Source of the DNA: Maritimibacter dapengensis
Lineage (GTDB): Bacteria; Pseudomonadota; Alphaproteobacteria; Rhodobacterales; Rhodobacteraceae
Length of the DNA stretch: 64,000 nucleotides
Assembly (NCBI RefSeq): GCF_019218265.1
Contig: NZ_JAHUZE010000001.1
Span: forward strand, 248,001-312,000
Direction of reading: 5' to 3'
Positions 34,899 to 44,001 of the stretch are shown here, one piece after another (position 1 is the stretch's first letter; the number at the start of each line of letters is the position of its first letter). The notes beneath the pieces were generated by a model. It was not told the DNA's origin, made no database searches, and was given only the letters and a program-made list of their open reading frames with translations. Made by a program: the position numbers and the translations under genes.

Positions 34899-35306
34899 TC
34901 AACTGATGTCGAGTTCGACGGTAAAACCACCGGCGATGAGTCTGCCCCCATCGAAGATTGGCTCTTCCGTCATTGTCGCTTGGATGCGCGGGTCCGAGAC
35001 GACGGCCTCAATTCCTCGATCGCGAGCCTCGCGGTCTGGCCATTCGGTGATCGAAACGACAATTGTCTCGCCATCGGCTGCACCTGCAAGTTCTCGGAAT
35101 TTCGGAAGGTTTTCATCGGCATATGTTTCCATGGCGTCTTTTGCATGGAAGTTTTCATCAGCGCTGGCTTCGGCGTCCTGCCAGAAATCTGTTACGCGCG
35201 ATGCTCCAAACTCCCGATAGATTTGCGCCATCCGCTCGGCAAAGCGAAGATAGGCTTCCTTCCTTTCGACTGCTACGGGAACGATCGTGATGTCGCAAAA
35301 TGGCAT
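34899..35306 (-). CDS. DUF1428-family protein
   Basis: The 135-residue protein starts MPFCDITIVPVAVERKEAYL. Its ferredoxin-like fold (RFAERMAQIYREFGASRVTD, then GETIVVSITEWPDREARDRG and EEPIFDGGRLIAGGF) matches DUF1428, the YbaA group. The function of the family is unknown; it belongs to the dimeric alpha-beta barrel class. The start at 35306 gives the family's usual length. It stands alone between the IclR gene and the two-component operon. Confidence 0.8.
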   Translation of the reverse strand: MPFCDITIVPVAVERKEAYLRFAERMAQIYREFGASRVTDFWQDAEASADENFHAKDAMETYADENLPKFRELAGAADGETIVVSITEWPDREARDRGIEAVVSDPRIQATMTEEPIFDGGRLIAGGFTVELDIS

Positions 35307-35416
35307 GTTCACAGTCCAGGTATCTCTATCCACTGTCCGACATCGCTGCCATCCAGACAAGGAGATCTTAAGGGCTCAAAGCGGTGATGCGACGCTCCGG
35401 CGGGTGCAACAGTGCC

Positions 35417-36454
35417 CTAAGGCGTCGGCGGTCGGGAGAAGGCATCGTTCCAGCGCGATAGGAAATCTCTTTCGATGTTGGCGTCGAGTGCCACAAGAAG
35501 GGGGGGCGCGAGTGGGATGGAGCGGCGGACGCCTTGGATGTCGCGTTGTTCGTCTGGTGCGGTCGTGTGCAGCAAGCCTGCGGCGGTCAGGGACGCTTGG
35601 CCCTCGTCGGACAACAGGAAATCGAGGAATTGTTCGGCTGCGGTGGGGTTCGTCGCGTTTTTCGGGATCATGTAGCCGCGCGACAGGAACAGCGTGTAGT
35701 CGGACGGCAGGACCACACCGACATTCACGGGCGCAGCGTTCTGCACGTAAGAGCCCAGCACGTTGTAGGCCATAAGGTATTCGCCTTTTGAGACGCTATC
35801 TATGATCTCGGCGGAGCAGCACGTGGCCACCGCCTGTGACCGGGCCAGACCCTCGAGCAGAGACCCGAAGGTGGTCGCTTCGATACTGTCGATATAGGCG
35901 AAGAGGTATCCAAGCCCCGATTCTTCGATGTCGTAGGTCGCGATCCGGGATCGGACCAGATCGGGCGCGTCCCGCATCAGATCGAGCAGATCGAAACGTG
36001 AGGTCGGGACGTCGTCGCGGGCGATAAGTTCGGTGTTGTAGATCATGACCGCGGGTTCCTGCGTCACGCCCCAAATTTCATTGCGCCAGCGGCGCGTCGC
36101 GGGCAAGGCGCGGGTGCGCTCGGAGACGTAAGGGCGCGCGCAGGCGCGGTTGACGAGCGCCACCATGAGGTGGACGGCGGATGAGAATACCGCGTCGGCC
36201 GGTCGAATGGCGCCGTCACAGGCCGCATTCGCCGTCGCGTCGAGCGCGTTCGATCCCCATTGCTCATAGGTGATCTTCAGGTCCGGTGTCCGCTCGGCAA
36301 AAGCCGTGAGCGCGGGGGCGAGAATAGCGATGTCTGTGGTCGAGCGGATGAGAAAGGGCGTGTCGCCTGCACCGAATTGCGCCGTGTCCTCCTGCGCCAT
36401 GGCTGGCGTGCCGAGTGCACAAAGCATTGCGTTAACCAAGAAAATCCGTTTCAT
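35417..36454 (-). CDS. Periplasmic substrate-binding protein coupled to the TctDE-like sensor
   Basis: The 345-residue protein has a Sec signal peptide (MKRIFLVNAMLCALGTPAMA) and a type-2 binding-protein fold like Fe(III)/spermidine-type proteins (ITYEQWGSNALDATANAACD, EIWGVTQEPAVMIYN, LFLSRGYMIPKNATNPTAAE). There is no ABC permease or ATPase nearby. Its ATG overlaps the stop of the histidine kinase gene (ATGA). It may therefore serve as a periplasmic co-sensor that presents ligand to the kinase rather than as a transporter part. A Cys pair (CC, about residue 225) is unusual. Confidence 0.8.
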   Translation of the reverse strand: MKRIFLVNAMLCALGTPAMAQEDTAQFGAGDTPFLIRSTTDIAILAPALTAFAERTPDLKITYEQWGSNALDATANAACDGAIRPADAVFSSAVHLMVALVNRACARPYVSERTRALPATRRWRNEIWGVTQEPAVMIYNTELIARDDVPTSRFDLLDLMRDAPDLVRSRIATYDIEESGLGYLFAYIDSIEATTFGSLLEGLARSQAVATCCSAEIIDSVSKGEYLMAYNVLGSYVQNAAPVNVGVVLPSDYTLFLSRGYMIPKNATNPTAAEQFLDFLLSDEGQASLTAAGLLHTTAPDEQRDIQGVRRSIPLAPPLLVALDANIERDFLSRWNDAFSRPPTP

Positions 36455-37839
36455 GACGTCTCCTCCGGAGGGATCGGCAAGGCGAGAGCGATGCGAAACC
36501 CGTCCTCTCCGAACGCCGTTTCGATGTCGCCGTCGAACGCATCCGCAACGGCGGTCACGATGGAGAGTCCAAGGCCCGCGCTGTCTTCGCGCGAGGCTGC
36601 GGTGCGCTGGAACCGTTCGCCGGTTTGCGCCAGCACGCCGGGCGGAATGCCGGGCCCCTGGTCCTCGAACCACAACAGCGCCCGGCCATTCGCCTCGGAT
36701 ACCCCCACGCGCACCGGAGGCACGCCATGCTTGATTGCGTTCGACAGGAGGTTCTTGCCCGCCTGAACGAGCGAAAACTCGTCGCCCGCCACGATGACTT
36801 CGGTTTCGCCAATGACCAGCTCGACGTCGACGCCGGGTGCGACGATTTCATGGTCCCGCGCTTCGACGATCTCGAGCGCGATCTGGCGCAGGTCGATCCG
36901 CTCACGCGCGACGGAGTCGGTGCGGTGCACGACAAGGGCACGAGACAACATCTGGTCGAGGAGCGAGCCCAGCGACCGCGTTCGGCGGGCCAGCCGACCA
37001 AGGAGCCGCGCCCGTTCGTTCGGGTCGGTCTCCTCGATGGCCGTTTCGGTCTGTGCACGGATGGCCGCGACCGGCGTGCGCAACTGATGCGCCGTGTCGG
37101 AAATCAACGACTGCATCGCGGTGAACTGCCGATCCAGACGCCCCATGAACCGGTTCATCGCATTTACGATCACCGCGATTTCGCGCGGCACGCCTTCGAC
37201 CGAGACCGGAGTCAGGTCGTAGGGGTCTCGTGCTGCCATATCCTCGGCGATGCGGTCCAGCGGGCGGACCGCGCCCCGCACGACGATGATCGAGATGAGG
37301 ATCAGGGCAACACCAGCGAGGGCGATGGGGACCAGAGCGTTCAGCATCAGGTCCACGGCGAGCGCCCGCCGCGCGATCATGGTCTGGCCCACCGTCACCC
37401 GCACGTCGCCCGAAAACTCACGCTCGGCGAAGCGGCGGGTCACGTCGACGAAGCGGGCCTGTTCGCCTTGCATTGAGCCGTCGAAGAACACCGCGTCGCG
37501 TCTCTGTGTGGCGTTCGGCGTTGGGGTTTCTGCCTGACCGGTGATCAAGCCGCCGCCCGGACCGCGCACCGCATAGCTCACACGGTCATCCGGCGCTTGT
37601 GCCAATAGCTCGAAGGCCGAGGTGGGTAACGACACGCGCGGGGTGCCGTCGACGATACGGATGGACTCGGCGATATCGTTCGCAGCTCCCAGGAGCAATC
37701 GGTCATAGGCCTCCCACGATGCTGCGCGACCGTTGAACCAGGTGGACAATGCCACGATAATTCCGCCAGCCGCGAGGATCAGAACCACGCCGGTCAGAAG
37801 GCGGGACAACAGGCTGGATCCCGGCACCTCAGTCACCAT
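36451..37839 (-). CDS. tctE: Sensor histidine kinase, TctE-like
   Basis: The 462-residue kinase has an N-terminal membrane helix (SLLSRLLTGVVLILAAGGI), a periplasmic domain of about 130 residues (TctE_N-like), a second helix (LVPIALAGVALILISIIVV), a HAMP linker, the H-box SDTAHQLRTPVAAIRAQTET (phospho-His about residue 250), N-box LLSNAIKHG and G-box FEDQGPGIPPG with GLGLSIV. I use ATG 37839, which overlaps the response regulator gene by 11 bases. By analogy with TctDE/BctDE it senses tricarboxylate-type compounds for the divergent tct transporter. Confidence 0.88.
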   Translation of the reverse strand: MVTEVPGSSLLSRLLTGVVLILAAGGIIVALSTWFNGRAASWEAYDRLLLGAANDIAESIRIVDGTPRVSLPTSAFELLAQAPDDRVSYAVRGPGGGLITGQAETPTPNATQRRDAVFFDGSMQGEQARFVDVTRRFAEREFSGDVRVTVGQTMIARRALAVDLMLNALVPIALAGVALILISIIVVRGAVRPLDRIAEDMAARDPYDLTPVSVEGVPREIAVIVNAMNRFMGRLDRQFTAMQSLISDTAHQLRTPVAAIRAQTETAIEETDPNERARLLGRLARRTRSLGSLLDQMLSRALVVHRTDSVARERIDLRQIALEIVEARDHEIVAPGVDVELVIGETEVIVAGDEFSLVQAGKNLLSNAIKHGVPPVRVGVSEANGRALLWFEDQGPGIPPGVLAQTGERFQRTAASREDSAGLGLSIVTAVADAFDGDIETAFGEDGFRIALALPIPPEETS

Positions 37840-38500
37840 GGACGATCCTGTATCCGACACCTCGCTGCGTCTCGATCCCGACGCTGCTCCCCGACAGGCG
37901 TTTGCGCAGCCGGGCGATATAAAGCTCGATGGCGTTCAACCCGACGTCGGCATCGTCGAAGGCGAACAGGCCGTCATAAAGCCGCTCTTTCGAGAGGAAT
38001 TGCTCGGGAAATCGCACCAGCAATTCAAGCAACGCGGCCTCACGGCGTGTCAGGGCCAGCTTGTCTCCGTCCAATGTCGCGCTCTTTTGTGATGGGGAAT
38101 ACGCGAGTGGGCCCAGGTGGATCGTGTCGCCTTTCTGTGTCGCTTCGCGCCGGACGAGGGCCCTTAACCTTGCTTCCAACTCGCGTTGATCGAACGGTTT
38201 CATGAGATAGTCGTCCGCGCCCAGATCGAGCGCCTTGACCCGGTTGTCGATGGACACAAGCGCGGTGAGCATCAGGACGGGGGTCCGGTCGCCGTTGGCG
38301 CGCAATCGGCGCAGAAGGTCCGTCCCGCTTCCGTCGGGCAGGTTAATGTCCAGGACCAGCGCATCATAATGCTGGACTGCCAAATGGTCCTCGGCGTCCG
38401 CTACGGTCGACGCGAGGTCGCATGCGATTCCCACCTTGGCGAGCCGCCCCGACACGGTCTCCGCGAGGTCGGTCGCGTCTTCGACCATCAACACGCGCAT
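37829..38500 (-). CDS. tctD: OmpR-family response regulator, TctD-like
   Basis: The 223-residue regulator starts MRVLMVEDATDLAETVSGRL. The receiver domain has phospho-acceptor Asp in DALVLDINLPDGSG (about residue 51), Thr in LMLTAL and Lys in LMKPFD. The C-terminal winged helix ends GIETQRGVGYRIV. It is the first gene of the regulator operon, divergent from tctC. Tandem repeats at 38535-38554 are its probable binding site. Confidence 0.92.
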   Translation of the reverse strand: MRVLMVEDATDLAETVSGRLAKVGIACDLASTVADAEDHLAVQHYDALVLDINLPDGSGTDLLRRLRANGDRTPVLMLTALVSIDNRVKALDLGADDYLMKPFDQRELEARLRALVRREATQKGDTIHLGPLAYSPSQKSATLDGDKLALTRREAALLELLVRFPEQFLSKERLYDGLFAFDDADVGLNAIELYIARLRKRLSGSSVGIETQRGVGYRIVHGD

Positions 38501-38534
38501 TCGCGGGTTCCTTTCGCGCCATGCGCTCGACGCA

Positions 38535-38554
38535 TGACAGGTTTGTGACAGGTT
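38535..38554. promoter_or_regulatory. Tandem response-regulator binding repeats
   Basis: TGACAGGTT occurs twice, 11 bases apart start to start (one helical turn), in the divergent region between the TctD-like regulator (starts 38500) and tctC (starts 38670). This is the usual arrangement for a dimeric OmpR-family regulator. Confidence 0.6.
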
Positions 38555-38669
38555 CAACCGTTACTCCCCCTCATAACCCGGCAGGGGCATGACTGAAAAG
38601 CCATGACCCGGGCGGGGAGGAGAGAGGTGTACCGCGTGGGAGTGCGGGCGCCGAAATTGGAGGACACTC

Positions 38670-39650
38670 ATGACCATCAAACTTACCCTTGCGGCCCTCG
38701 TGCTGGGCGCATCCACCCTCGGCGCAACCGCGCAGGACTTCACCCCGGAAAACCCCGAATGCATCGCGCCCGCCAACCCGGGCGGCGGCTGGGATTTCAC
38801 CTGCCGTCAGGTCGGCAAGTCCCTACAGGATCAGGGCCTTCTCGAAAAGACCATGCAGGTCGTGAACCTCGCCGGCGGCGGCGGTGGTGTGGCTTTTGCC
38901 GAAGTCGTGAACAAGCGCAGCGATGACAACGACCTGATCGTCGCGGCATCGAGCGCGACCGCGACCCGTCTGGCCCAGGGCGCATTCCCGGGCAACACCA
39001 TGGATCAGGTTCGCTGGCTCGCATCCATCGGCGCCGATTACGGCGTGATCGCCGTGGCCGCCGACAGCGAAGTCAATACGCTGCCTGAGTTGCTCGACAT
39101 GGTGAAGGCCGATCCGACTTCGGTGTCCGTCGCGGGCGGGTCCGCCGTCGGTGGCTGGGACCACCTCAAGGTTCTGATCGCGGCGAATGCCTATGGCATC
39201 GAAGACGTGCGTTCGGTCAAGTACATTGCCTTCGACGGCGGCGGCGAGGCTGTGACACAGCTACTGGCCGGATCCGTGCAGGCCTTCACCGGCGACATTT
39301 CCGAAGCCAAGGGTTTCGTGGACTCGGGTGACATCAAAGTCATCGCGATCCTGGCACCCGAACGCCTGGATGGCGAATTCGCCGACTTCCCGACCGCGAA
39401 GGAACAGGGCATCGACGCGATCGGCGCCAACTGGCGTGGGTTCTACGCGCCGGGCGACATGTCGGACGAAGCCTATGACGCATGGGTCGCGAAAATCGGC
39501 GACCTCTATGCCTCGGACGAATGGAAAGAGATCATGGCCGCCAACGGTCTGGCACCGCTGAGTTTGCAAGGTGCTGAATTCCAGGAGTTCGTCGCGAACT
39601 CGGTCCAACAGATTCAGGACATCTCGAAAGAAATCGGGATCATCAAGTAA
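38670..39650 (+). CDS. tctC: Tripartite tricarboxylate transporter binding protein TctC
   Basis: The 326-residue protein has a Sec signal peptide (MTIKLTLAALVLGASTLGAT) and the TctC/Bug fold. CIAPANPGGGWDFTCRQ opens the mature chain, and SVAGGSAVGGWDH and AFTGDISEAKGFVDSG follow. It binds carboxylates such as citrate in the periplasm. It is divergent from the TctDE-like system. A strong intrinsic-terminator-like hairpin follows, which should make TctC more abundant than TctBA. Confidence 0.92.
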   Translation: MTIKLTLAALVLGASTLGATAQDFTPENPECIAPANPGGGWDFTCRQVGKSLQDQGLLEKTMQVVNLAGGGGGVAFAEVVNKRSDDNDLIVAASSATATRLAQGAFPGNTMDQVRWLASIGADYGVIAVAADSEVNTLPELLDMVKADPTSVSVAGGSAVGGWDHLKVLIAANAYGIEDVRSVKYIAFDGGGEAVTQLLAGSVQAFTGDISEAKGFVDSGDIKVIAILAPERLDGEFADFPTAKEQGIDAIGANWRGFYAPGDMSDEAYDAWVAKIGDLYASDEWKEIMAANGLAPLSLQGAEFQEFVANSVQQIQDISKEIGIIK

Positions 39651-39671
39651 TATCTCCCACTCACGCGAACC

Positions 39672-39701
39672 GGGGCGGCGGCACTGTCGCCGCCCCTTTT
39701 T
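39672..39701 (+). terminator. Intrinsic terminator/attenuator between tctC and tctB
   Basis: GGGGCGGCG and CGCCGCCCC form a perfect 9-bp stem with a 7-nt loop, followed by five T residues, 21 nt after the tctC stop. It should terminate part of the transcripts before tctBA. Confidence 0.85.
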
Positions 39702-39728
39702 CTTCGCACGCCCGCAAAGGAGTCCGCC

Positions 39729-40160
39729 ATGAGCGATCGTATTTTCGGCGTCGTCGGCCTGCTGCTTGCCATCGGCTTCGCCGTGGCTGCCCTGAACATC
39801 GAGGAAAGCTTCCTCTCCGACGCCGTTGGCCCCAGTGGCTTCCCCCTCATAGTTGCCGCCGTGCTGGGCCTGTCCAGCATCGTGATCGCGATCAAACCCG
39901 ATGCCGCGCCCCATTGGCCAAGCCTCGGGCGGTTGGCCGAGCTTCTGGCCGCTGTCGTCATGATGGTGCTCTATGCCGAACTTCTGCCGGTCGCGGGCTT
40001 CGTGATCGCCACCGCCGTCGCTGCCGCATACCTCAGCTGGCGTCTGGGGTCAGGCATCCTCGCCTCTGTCCTGACAGGGGTCGGGTCTTCGGTCGGGATC
40101 TACGTGATCTTCCATCTCATTTTCGGCCTGTCGCTCGCGACCGGACCGCTCGGGTTCTAG
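39729..40160 (+). CDS. tctB: Tripartite tricarboxylate transporter small permease TctB
   Basis: The 143-residue protein has four predicted membrane helices and the TctB pattern (GPSGFPLIVAAVLGLSSIVI, then GFVIATAVAAAYLSWRLGS). It forms the small membrane component with TctA nine bases downstream. Confidence 0.88.
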   Translation: MSDRIFGVVGLLLAIGFAVAALNIEESFLSDAVGPSGFPLIVAAVLGLSSIVIAIKPDAAPHWPSLGRLAELLAAVVMMVLYAELLPVAGFVIATAVAAAYLSWRLGSGILASVLTGVGSSVGIYVIFHLIFGLSLATGPLGF

Positions 40161-40169
40161 GGGGGCACC

Positions 40170-41702
40170 ATGGAAACCTTTGCAAACCTGGCCGATGGTT
40201 TCGCCATCGCGCTGACGTGGAACAACCTGTGGCTTGCGCTTCTGGGCTGTTTTCTCGGCACCATCATGGGCGCGCTTCCCGGCCTCGGGCCGTCGAATGG
40301 CGTCGCCATCCTTATCCCGCTAGCCTTCACCATGGGTCTGGGCGCGACGCCCTCGCTGATCCTGCTGACGTCGGTCTATTACGGGGCGATGTACGGTGGG
40401 CGAATATCGTCGATCCTCTTGAACATTCCCGGCGACGAACCCGCCATGATGACCTGTCTCGACGGGCATCCGATGGCGAAAAAGGGACTTGCGGGCGAGG
40501 CGCTTTCGCTGTCCGGCATCGCGTCATTCGTGGGCGCGTTCCTTGCAACCTGGGGTCTGATCCTGCTGGCCCCGCAGCTTGTGAAAATCGCTCTTCTGTT
40601 CGGTCCCGCCGAGTACTTCGCACTCTTCGCGCTCGCGTTCATGACGCTGGGCGGTGTGTCGTCCACGAACCAGGCGAAATCGGCCTTTGCCGCCGCGCTC
40701 GGCCTTGGCCTCGCCATGATCGGGGTCGACACCCAGACCGGCGTGCCGCGCTTCACCTTCGGCGAAGTTCACCTCTACGACGGTCTCGACTTCCTCGTCG
40801 CCATCGTGGGTCTTTTTGCCCTGTCCGAGGTGTTCATCTTCCTCGAAGAGCGGCACGGTTCAGCGGAAGCAGACGCAAAGAAACTGACCATCGGTCGCCT
40901 TTATCCGCCCGCTTCGATGATCAAGCAGACAGCCCCGACGATGCTGCGCACCTCGGTGCTCGGTTTCATCGCGGGCGTTTTGCCGGGGGCGGGGGCGTCG
41001 CTCGGGTCCTTCATCAGCTACTCGTTCGAGAAGCGTCTGGTGGACAAGGAAAACACATTCGGGACGGGCGATCCGCGTGGCGTGGCTGCGCCGGAAGCAG
41101 GCAACAACGCCGCCGCCGGTGGAGCTCTGGTGCCGATGCTGGCGCTGGGCGTGCCGGGGTCGGGGACGACCGCCGTGCTGCTCGCGGTGCTCCTGAGCCT
41201 GAACATCACGCCCGGGCCGCTGCTCTTCACGCAGAACCCCGACGTGGTCTGGGGCCTGATCGCCGCGCTCTTCATCGCGAACTTCATGCTCTTGGCACTG
41301 AACATCCCGATGGTCGGCCTGTTCACCCGCGTCCTGCTGGTGCCCCCGCGCATCCTGATGCCGATCGTCGCGATGGTCAGCTTCGTGGGCATTTACGGCA
41401 TCTCGGGTTCGACCTTCGACCTCCTTGTGATGATTGGCTTCGGTGTGATGGGCTGGGTGCTTCGCAAGCTCGACGTGCCCTTGGTGCCGATCATTCTCGG
41501 CACGCTTCTCGGCAACGCGATGGAGAACAACCTGCGCCGCGCGATCACCATCGATAACGGCAACTGGTGGACCCTGATCGACAGCCCGCTGACGATCATC
41601 CTATGGTCCATCGCCATAATCGGCTTCATCCTCCCCATCGTCGTCGGGCGCCGCGTAAAGGCCAAGATGCGCCGGGACGAGGAAGGCGCGATCCAGGACT
41701 GA
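40170..41702 (+). CDS. tctA: Tripartite tricarboxylate transporter large permease TctA
   Basis: The 510-residue integral membrane protein has the repeated TctA signatures GALPGLGPSNGVAILIPLAF and GVLPGAGASLGSFISYSFEK, plus YYGAMYGGRISSILLNIPGD and GNNAAAGGALVPMLALGVPG. It forms the cation-coupled channel. A hairpin follows the stop. Confidence 0.95.
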   Translation: METFANLADGFAIALTWNNLWLALLGCFLGTIMGALPGLGPSNGVAILIPLAFTMGLGATPSLILLTSVYYGAMYGGRISSILLNIPGDEPAMMTCLDGHPMAKKGLAGEALSLSGIASFVGAFLATWGLILLAPQLVKIALLFGPAEYFALFALAFMTLGGVSSTNQAKSAFAAALGLGLAMIGVDTQTGVPRFTFGEVHLYDGLDFLVAIVGLFALSEVFIFLEERHGSAEADAKKLTIGRLYPPASMIKQTAPTMLRTSVLGFIAGVLPGAGASLGSFISYSFEKRLVDKENTFGTGDPRGVAAPEAGNNAAAGGALVPMLALGVPGSGTTAVLLAVLLSLNITPGPLLFTQNPDVVWGLIAALFIANFMLLALNIPMVGLFTRVLLVPPRILMPIVAMVSFVGIYGISGSTFDLLVMIGFGVMGWVLRKLDVPLVPIILGTLLGNAMENNLRRAITIDNGNWWTLIDSPLTIILWSIAIIGFILPIVVGRRVKAKMRRDEEGAIQD

Positions 41703-41709
41703 CGACTGA

Positions 41710-41734
41710 AAGGGCGGCCCAATGGGTCGCCCTT
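41710..41734 (+). terminator. Hairpin after tctA
   Basis: AAGGGCGGCCCA pairs with TGGGTCGCCCTT (one G-T wobble, one-base apical remainder) starting 8 nt after the tctA stop. There is no T-run. The remaining 41735-42022 holds no gene or clear signal. Confidence 0.55.
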
Positions 41735-42022
41735 CGGCGTGACCAAACAGGAGATCACCCTTCTTGAGGCAGCCGTAGTGCAAGGGTCACTGCCTGCGCT
41801 CTGCTGCAAATTGCGTGATGCGCAGAGAATGCAAGCTGGAGTAGCCGGGTGAGCGGACTTTGATCCAGGCATTCCCACAGTTGGAGACACGGTGAACTCC
41901 GCTTAGGGAACACAGATGGCGGATAGCGGTGCGGCATGGCAACCGCAGCAACGTCGATTGAGCCGTCACTTGAAGAACCCGCGGCGGCGCAATGGGTGGA
42001 TATTGCGCGTTCACCGGGTGGG

Positions 42023-43255
42023 TCAGCAAATCTGTTCGGCATCCAAGGTCTTGGGGTCAGTGAGAGTAGGCAGGTAGTCGATAAGCCAGAGCGTGAAGCC
42101 GGCGGCCCAGACAAGGCTTGCCAGCATATGAGGCGGCCCGGGGGGCCATGGCATCAGTCCCATCGCAGGCGCGGCACGCAGGGCGACGCCTGCACCAATG
42201 CAGAGGTAAGCACCCCGCGTCATCCAGCCTTGGCCCAGCCGTTGGCCGGTATGAAACTTGCCGGCGATGGCAAAGACCGAGATGACGCCGAACCCGATCC
42301 CGCCCATAATGGCAAGGTGATAGGTAGGGACTTCGCCCCACGGGGCACCAAGGCGAGAGGCTCCTAGGGCGATCAACCCCGCGCCTGCGAAGCCTGCCGA
42401 CGCCATGAGGCCCAGGATCTCGGTTCGAAATGCTGTGCGCCCGATGAAACCTTCGGTCATCCGGTCGACGAAAGCCGCACCGGCAGCGATCCAGAGCCAG
42501 CCTGTCACCGGACCCGACAGGCCCAGAAGCTCGCCGATCAATGCCACCGCGACCAATCCCGGCGATAGGTTGAGCTTGCCCGGATGCGGGCGAAACGGCA
42601 CCGATTCTTCGGTCGGGTCGAGCACATGGTTGGCGACAGGCACCGAAATGCGCCCGATGGCGAGGCCTAGAATTCCCATGAATATCAGACCTGTGAGCAC
42701 GATGGCCTCTTCGGCCAGTTCCACCTTGCCCACGGCCATGGAAAACCGCGCAACCGCCGCGCTCGAGGTCAGCGCCGTGATCCAGCCGATGAATGGCAAC
42801 AGCCGGTCGGTCCGCCGTGCAATCGACGTGTGGATAAGGTAATAAATCAGCGTCCCCATCCATGCGAGGTCGCAGACCAGAGACACCCACAAGAGAGTGT
42901 CCCACGCGATCAACCCCATGACCCGCGCGGTGCCCCAGAGTATCGCGATGCGCCACAGGCTCATACCGCGCAATCGCGGCGTATCGGTCCATTCAGGGGC
43001 CGATGTGGTCATGAACCCGATCAGGACCGCGCCCCACGATCCAAGGATCATTTCCGAGGCGTGCCAAAGGCTTGCGGGTATCGGATCGGCGAAGGGCAGG
43101 TCCATCGCAAGAACGACCACCCACAGGAACGGCCAGAGCGCGGCGTGAAGGGCGGCCAGCGGAAAGAACAGACGAAAGCCCTCGTCCTCGACCACACGCC
43201 ACCACGGCAACGACTGTCGCGCGAAGGGCTGGCTCAACATGGTGCGCCCGATCAT
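42023..43255 (-). CDS. nnrS: NnrS-family membrane protein
   Basis: The 410-residue protein has about 12 membrane helices and the NnrS pattern: FRLFFPLAALHAALWPFLWV, ASLWHASEMILGSWGAVLIG, LMASAGFAGAGLIALGASRL and YHLAIMGGIGFGVISVFAIA. NnrS is a haem- and copper-binding protein tied to nitric oxide metabolism in denitrifiers and to relief of nitrosative stress. Here it is the last gene of an ABC importer operon, with its start overlapping the ATPase stop (ATGA), which is an uncommon context. Confidence 0.9.
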   Translation of the reverse strand: MIGRTMLSQPFARQSLPWWRVVEDEGFRLFFPLAALHAALWPFLWVVVLAMDLPFADPIPASLWHASEMILGSWGAVLIGFMTTSAPEWTDTPRLRGMSLWRIAILWGTARVMGLIAWDTLLWVSLVCDLAWMGTLIYYLIHTSIARRTDRLLPFIGWITALTSSAAVARFSMAVGKVELAEEAIVLTGLIFMGILGLAIGRISVPVANHVLDPTEESVPFRPHPGKLNLSPGLVAVALIGELLGLSGPVTGWLWIAAGAAFVDRMTEGFIGRTAFRTEILGLMASAGFAGAGLIALGASRLGAPWGEVPTYHLAIMGGIGFGVISVFAIAGKFHTGQRLGQGWMTRGAYLCIGAGVALRAAPAMGLMPWPPGPPHMLASLVWAAGFTLWLIDYLPTLTDPKTLDAEQIC

Positions 43256-44001
43256 CGCCGTTTCCTCTCATCGACGTCATGGATATGGCGAAACAGAGGG
43301 TCGGTCTCCAGGAACCGCTGGCGCAAGGCAAAAATCTCGGCCTCGTTGCGGTCCCCCGTCCCACCCTCAAGCGCCCGCACCCCCGCGATTCCGCGACCGC
43401 GTACATCGAGCACCGCGATGCGATGGGCGATGCGGATCGCCTCCATAAGGTCGTGGGTGATAAAAAGCGCCGCGAAATGCGCCTCGCGCGCGGCGCCGAT
43501 GACAAGGTCCTGCATTCGACGTTTGAGCGCCACGTCGAGCGCGGTAAACGGTTCGTCGAAAAAGATGAAATCGGGGCGCACTGCGAGGGCGCGAGCGATG
43601 GCCACGCGCTGACGCATACCGCCAGAAAGCTCCACGGGGTATTTCCCGAGGTCGTCGCCTTCAAGCTCGGCCAGCCACGCTGCCTCTTCGATCCGCGCCT
43701 GACGGTCACGGCGCGCGACACCGGCCCGGCGCAGGGCGAAGCCGATATTCTCGCGTGCCGTTGCCCAAGGCATCAGGTTCGGTTCCTGAAAAATCATCGC
43801 CTGACGCGAAAAACCCCGCCTGATGCGCCCCTCGCGCGCATCCACCAGCCCGGCGGCGATCTGGATCAGGGTGGATTTGCCCGACCCCGACGGGCCGACG
43901 AGCGCCACGACCTCGCCCCTGCCGACCTCCAGATGGATGTCAGCGAGCACGGCCTGACCGAAATACGCATGGCCGATCCGCTCAAGCGTAAGCGCATTCA
44001 T
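43252..44001 (-). CDS. ABC transporter ATP-binding protein, nitrate/taurine (NitT/TauT) type
   Basis: The 249-residue ATPase has Walker A GPSGSGKSTLI, Q-loop MIFQEPNLMPW, signature ELSGGMRQRVAIARALA and Walker B FIFFDEPFTALD. It matches the SsuB/TauB/NrtD group. It overlaps both the permease upstream and nnrS downstream by four bases. Confidence 0.92.
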   Translation of the reverse strand: MNALTLERIGHAYFGQAVLADIHLEVGRGEVVALVGPSGSGKSTLIQIAAGLVDAREGRIRRGFSRQAMIFQEPNLMPWATARENIGFALRRAGVARRDRQARIEEAAWLAELEGDDLGKYPVELSGGMRQRVAIARALAVRPDFIFFDEPFTALDVALKRRMQDLVIGAAREAHFAALFITHDLMEAIRIAHRIAVLDVRGRGIAGVRALEGGTGDRNEAEIFALRQRFLETDPLFRHIHDVDERKRR

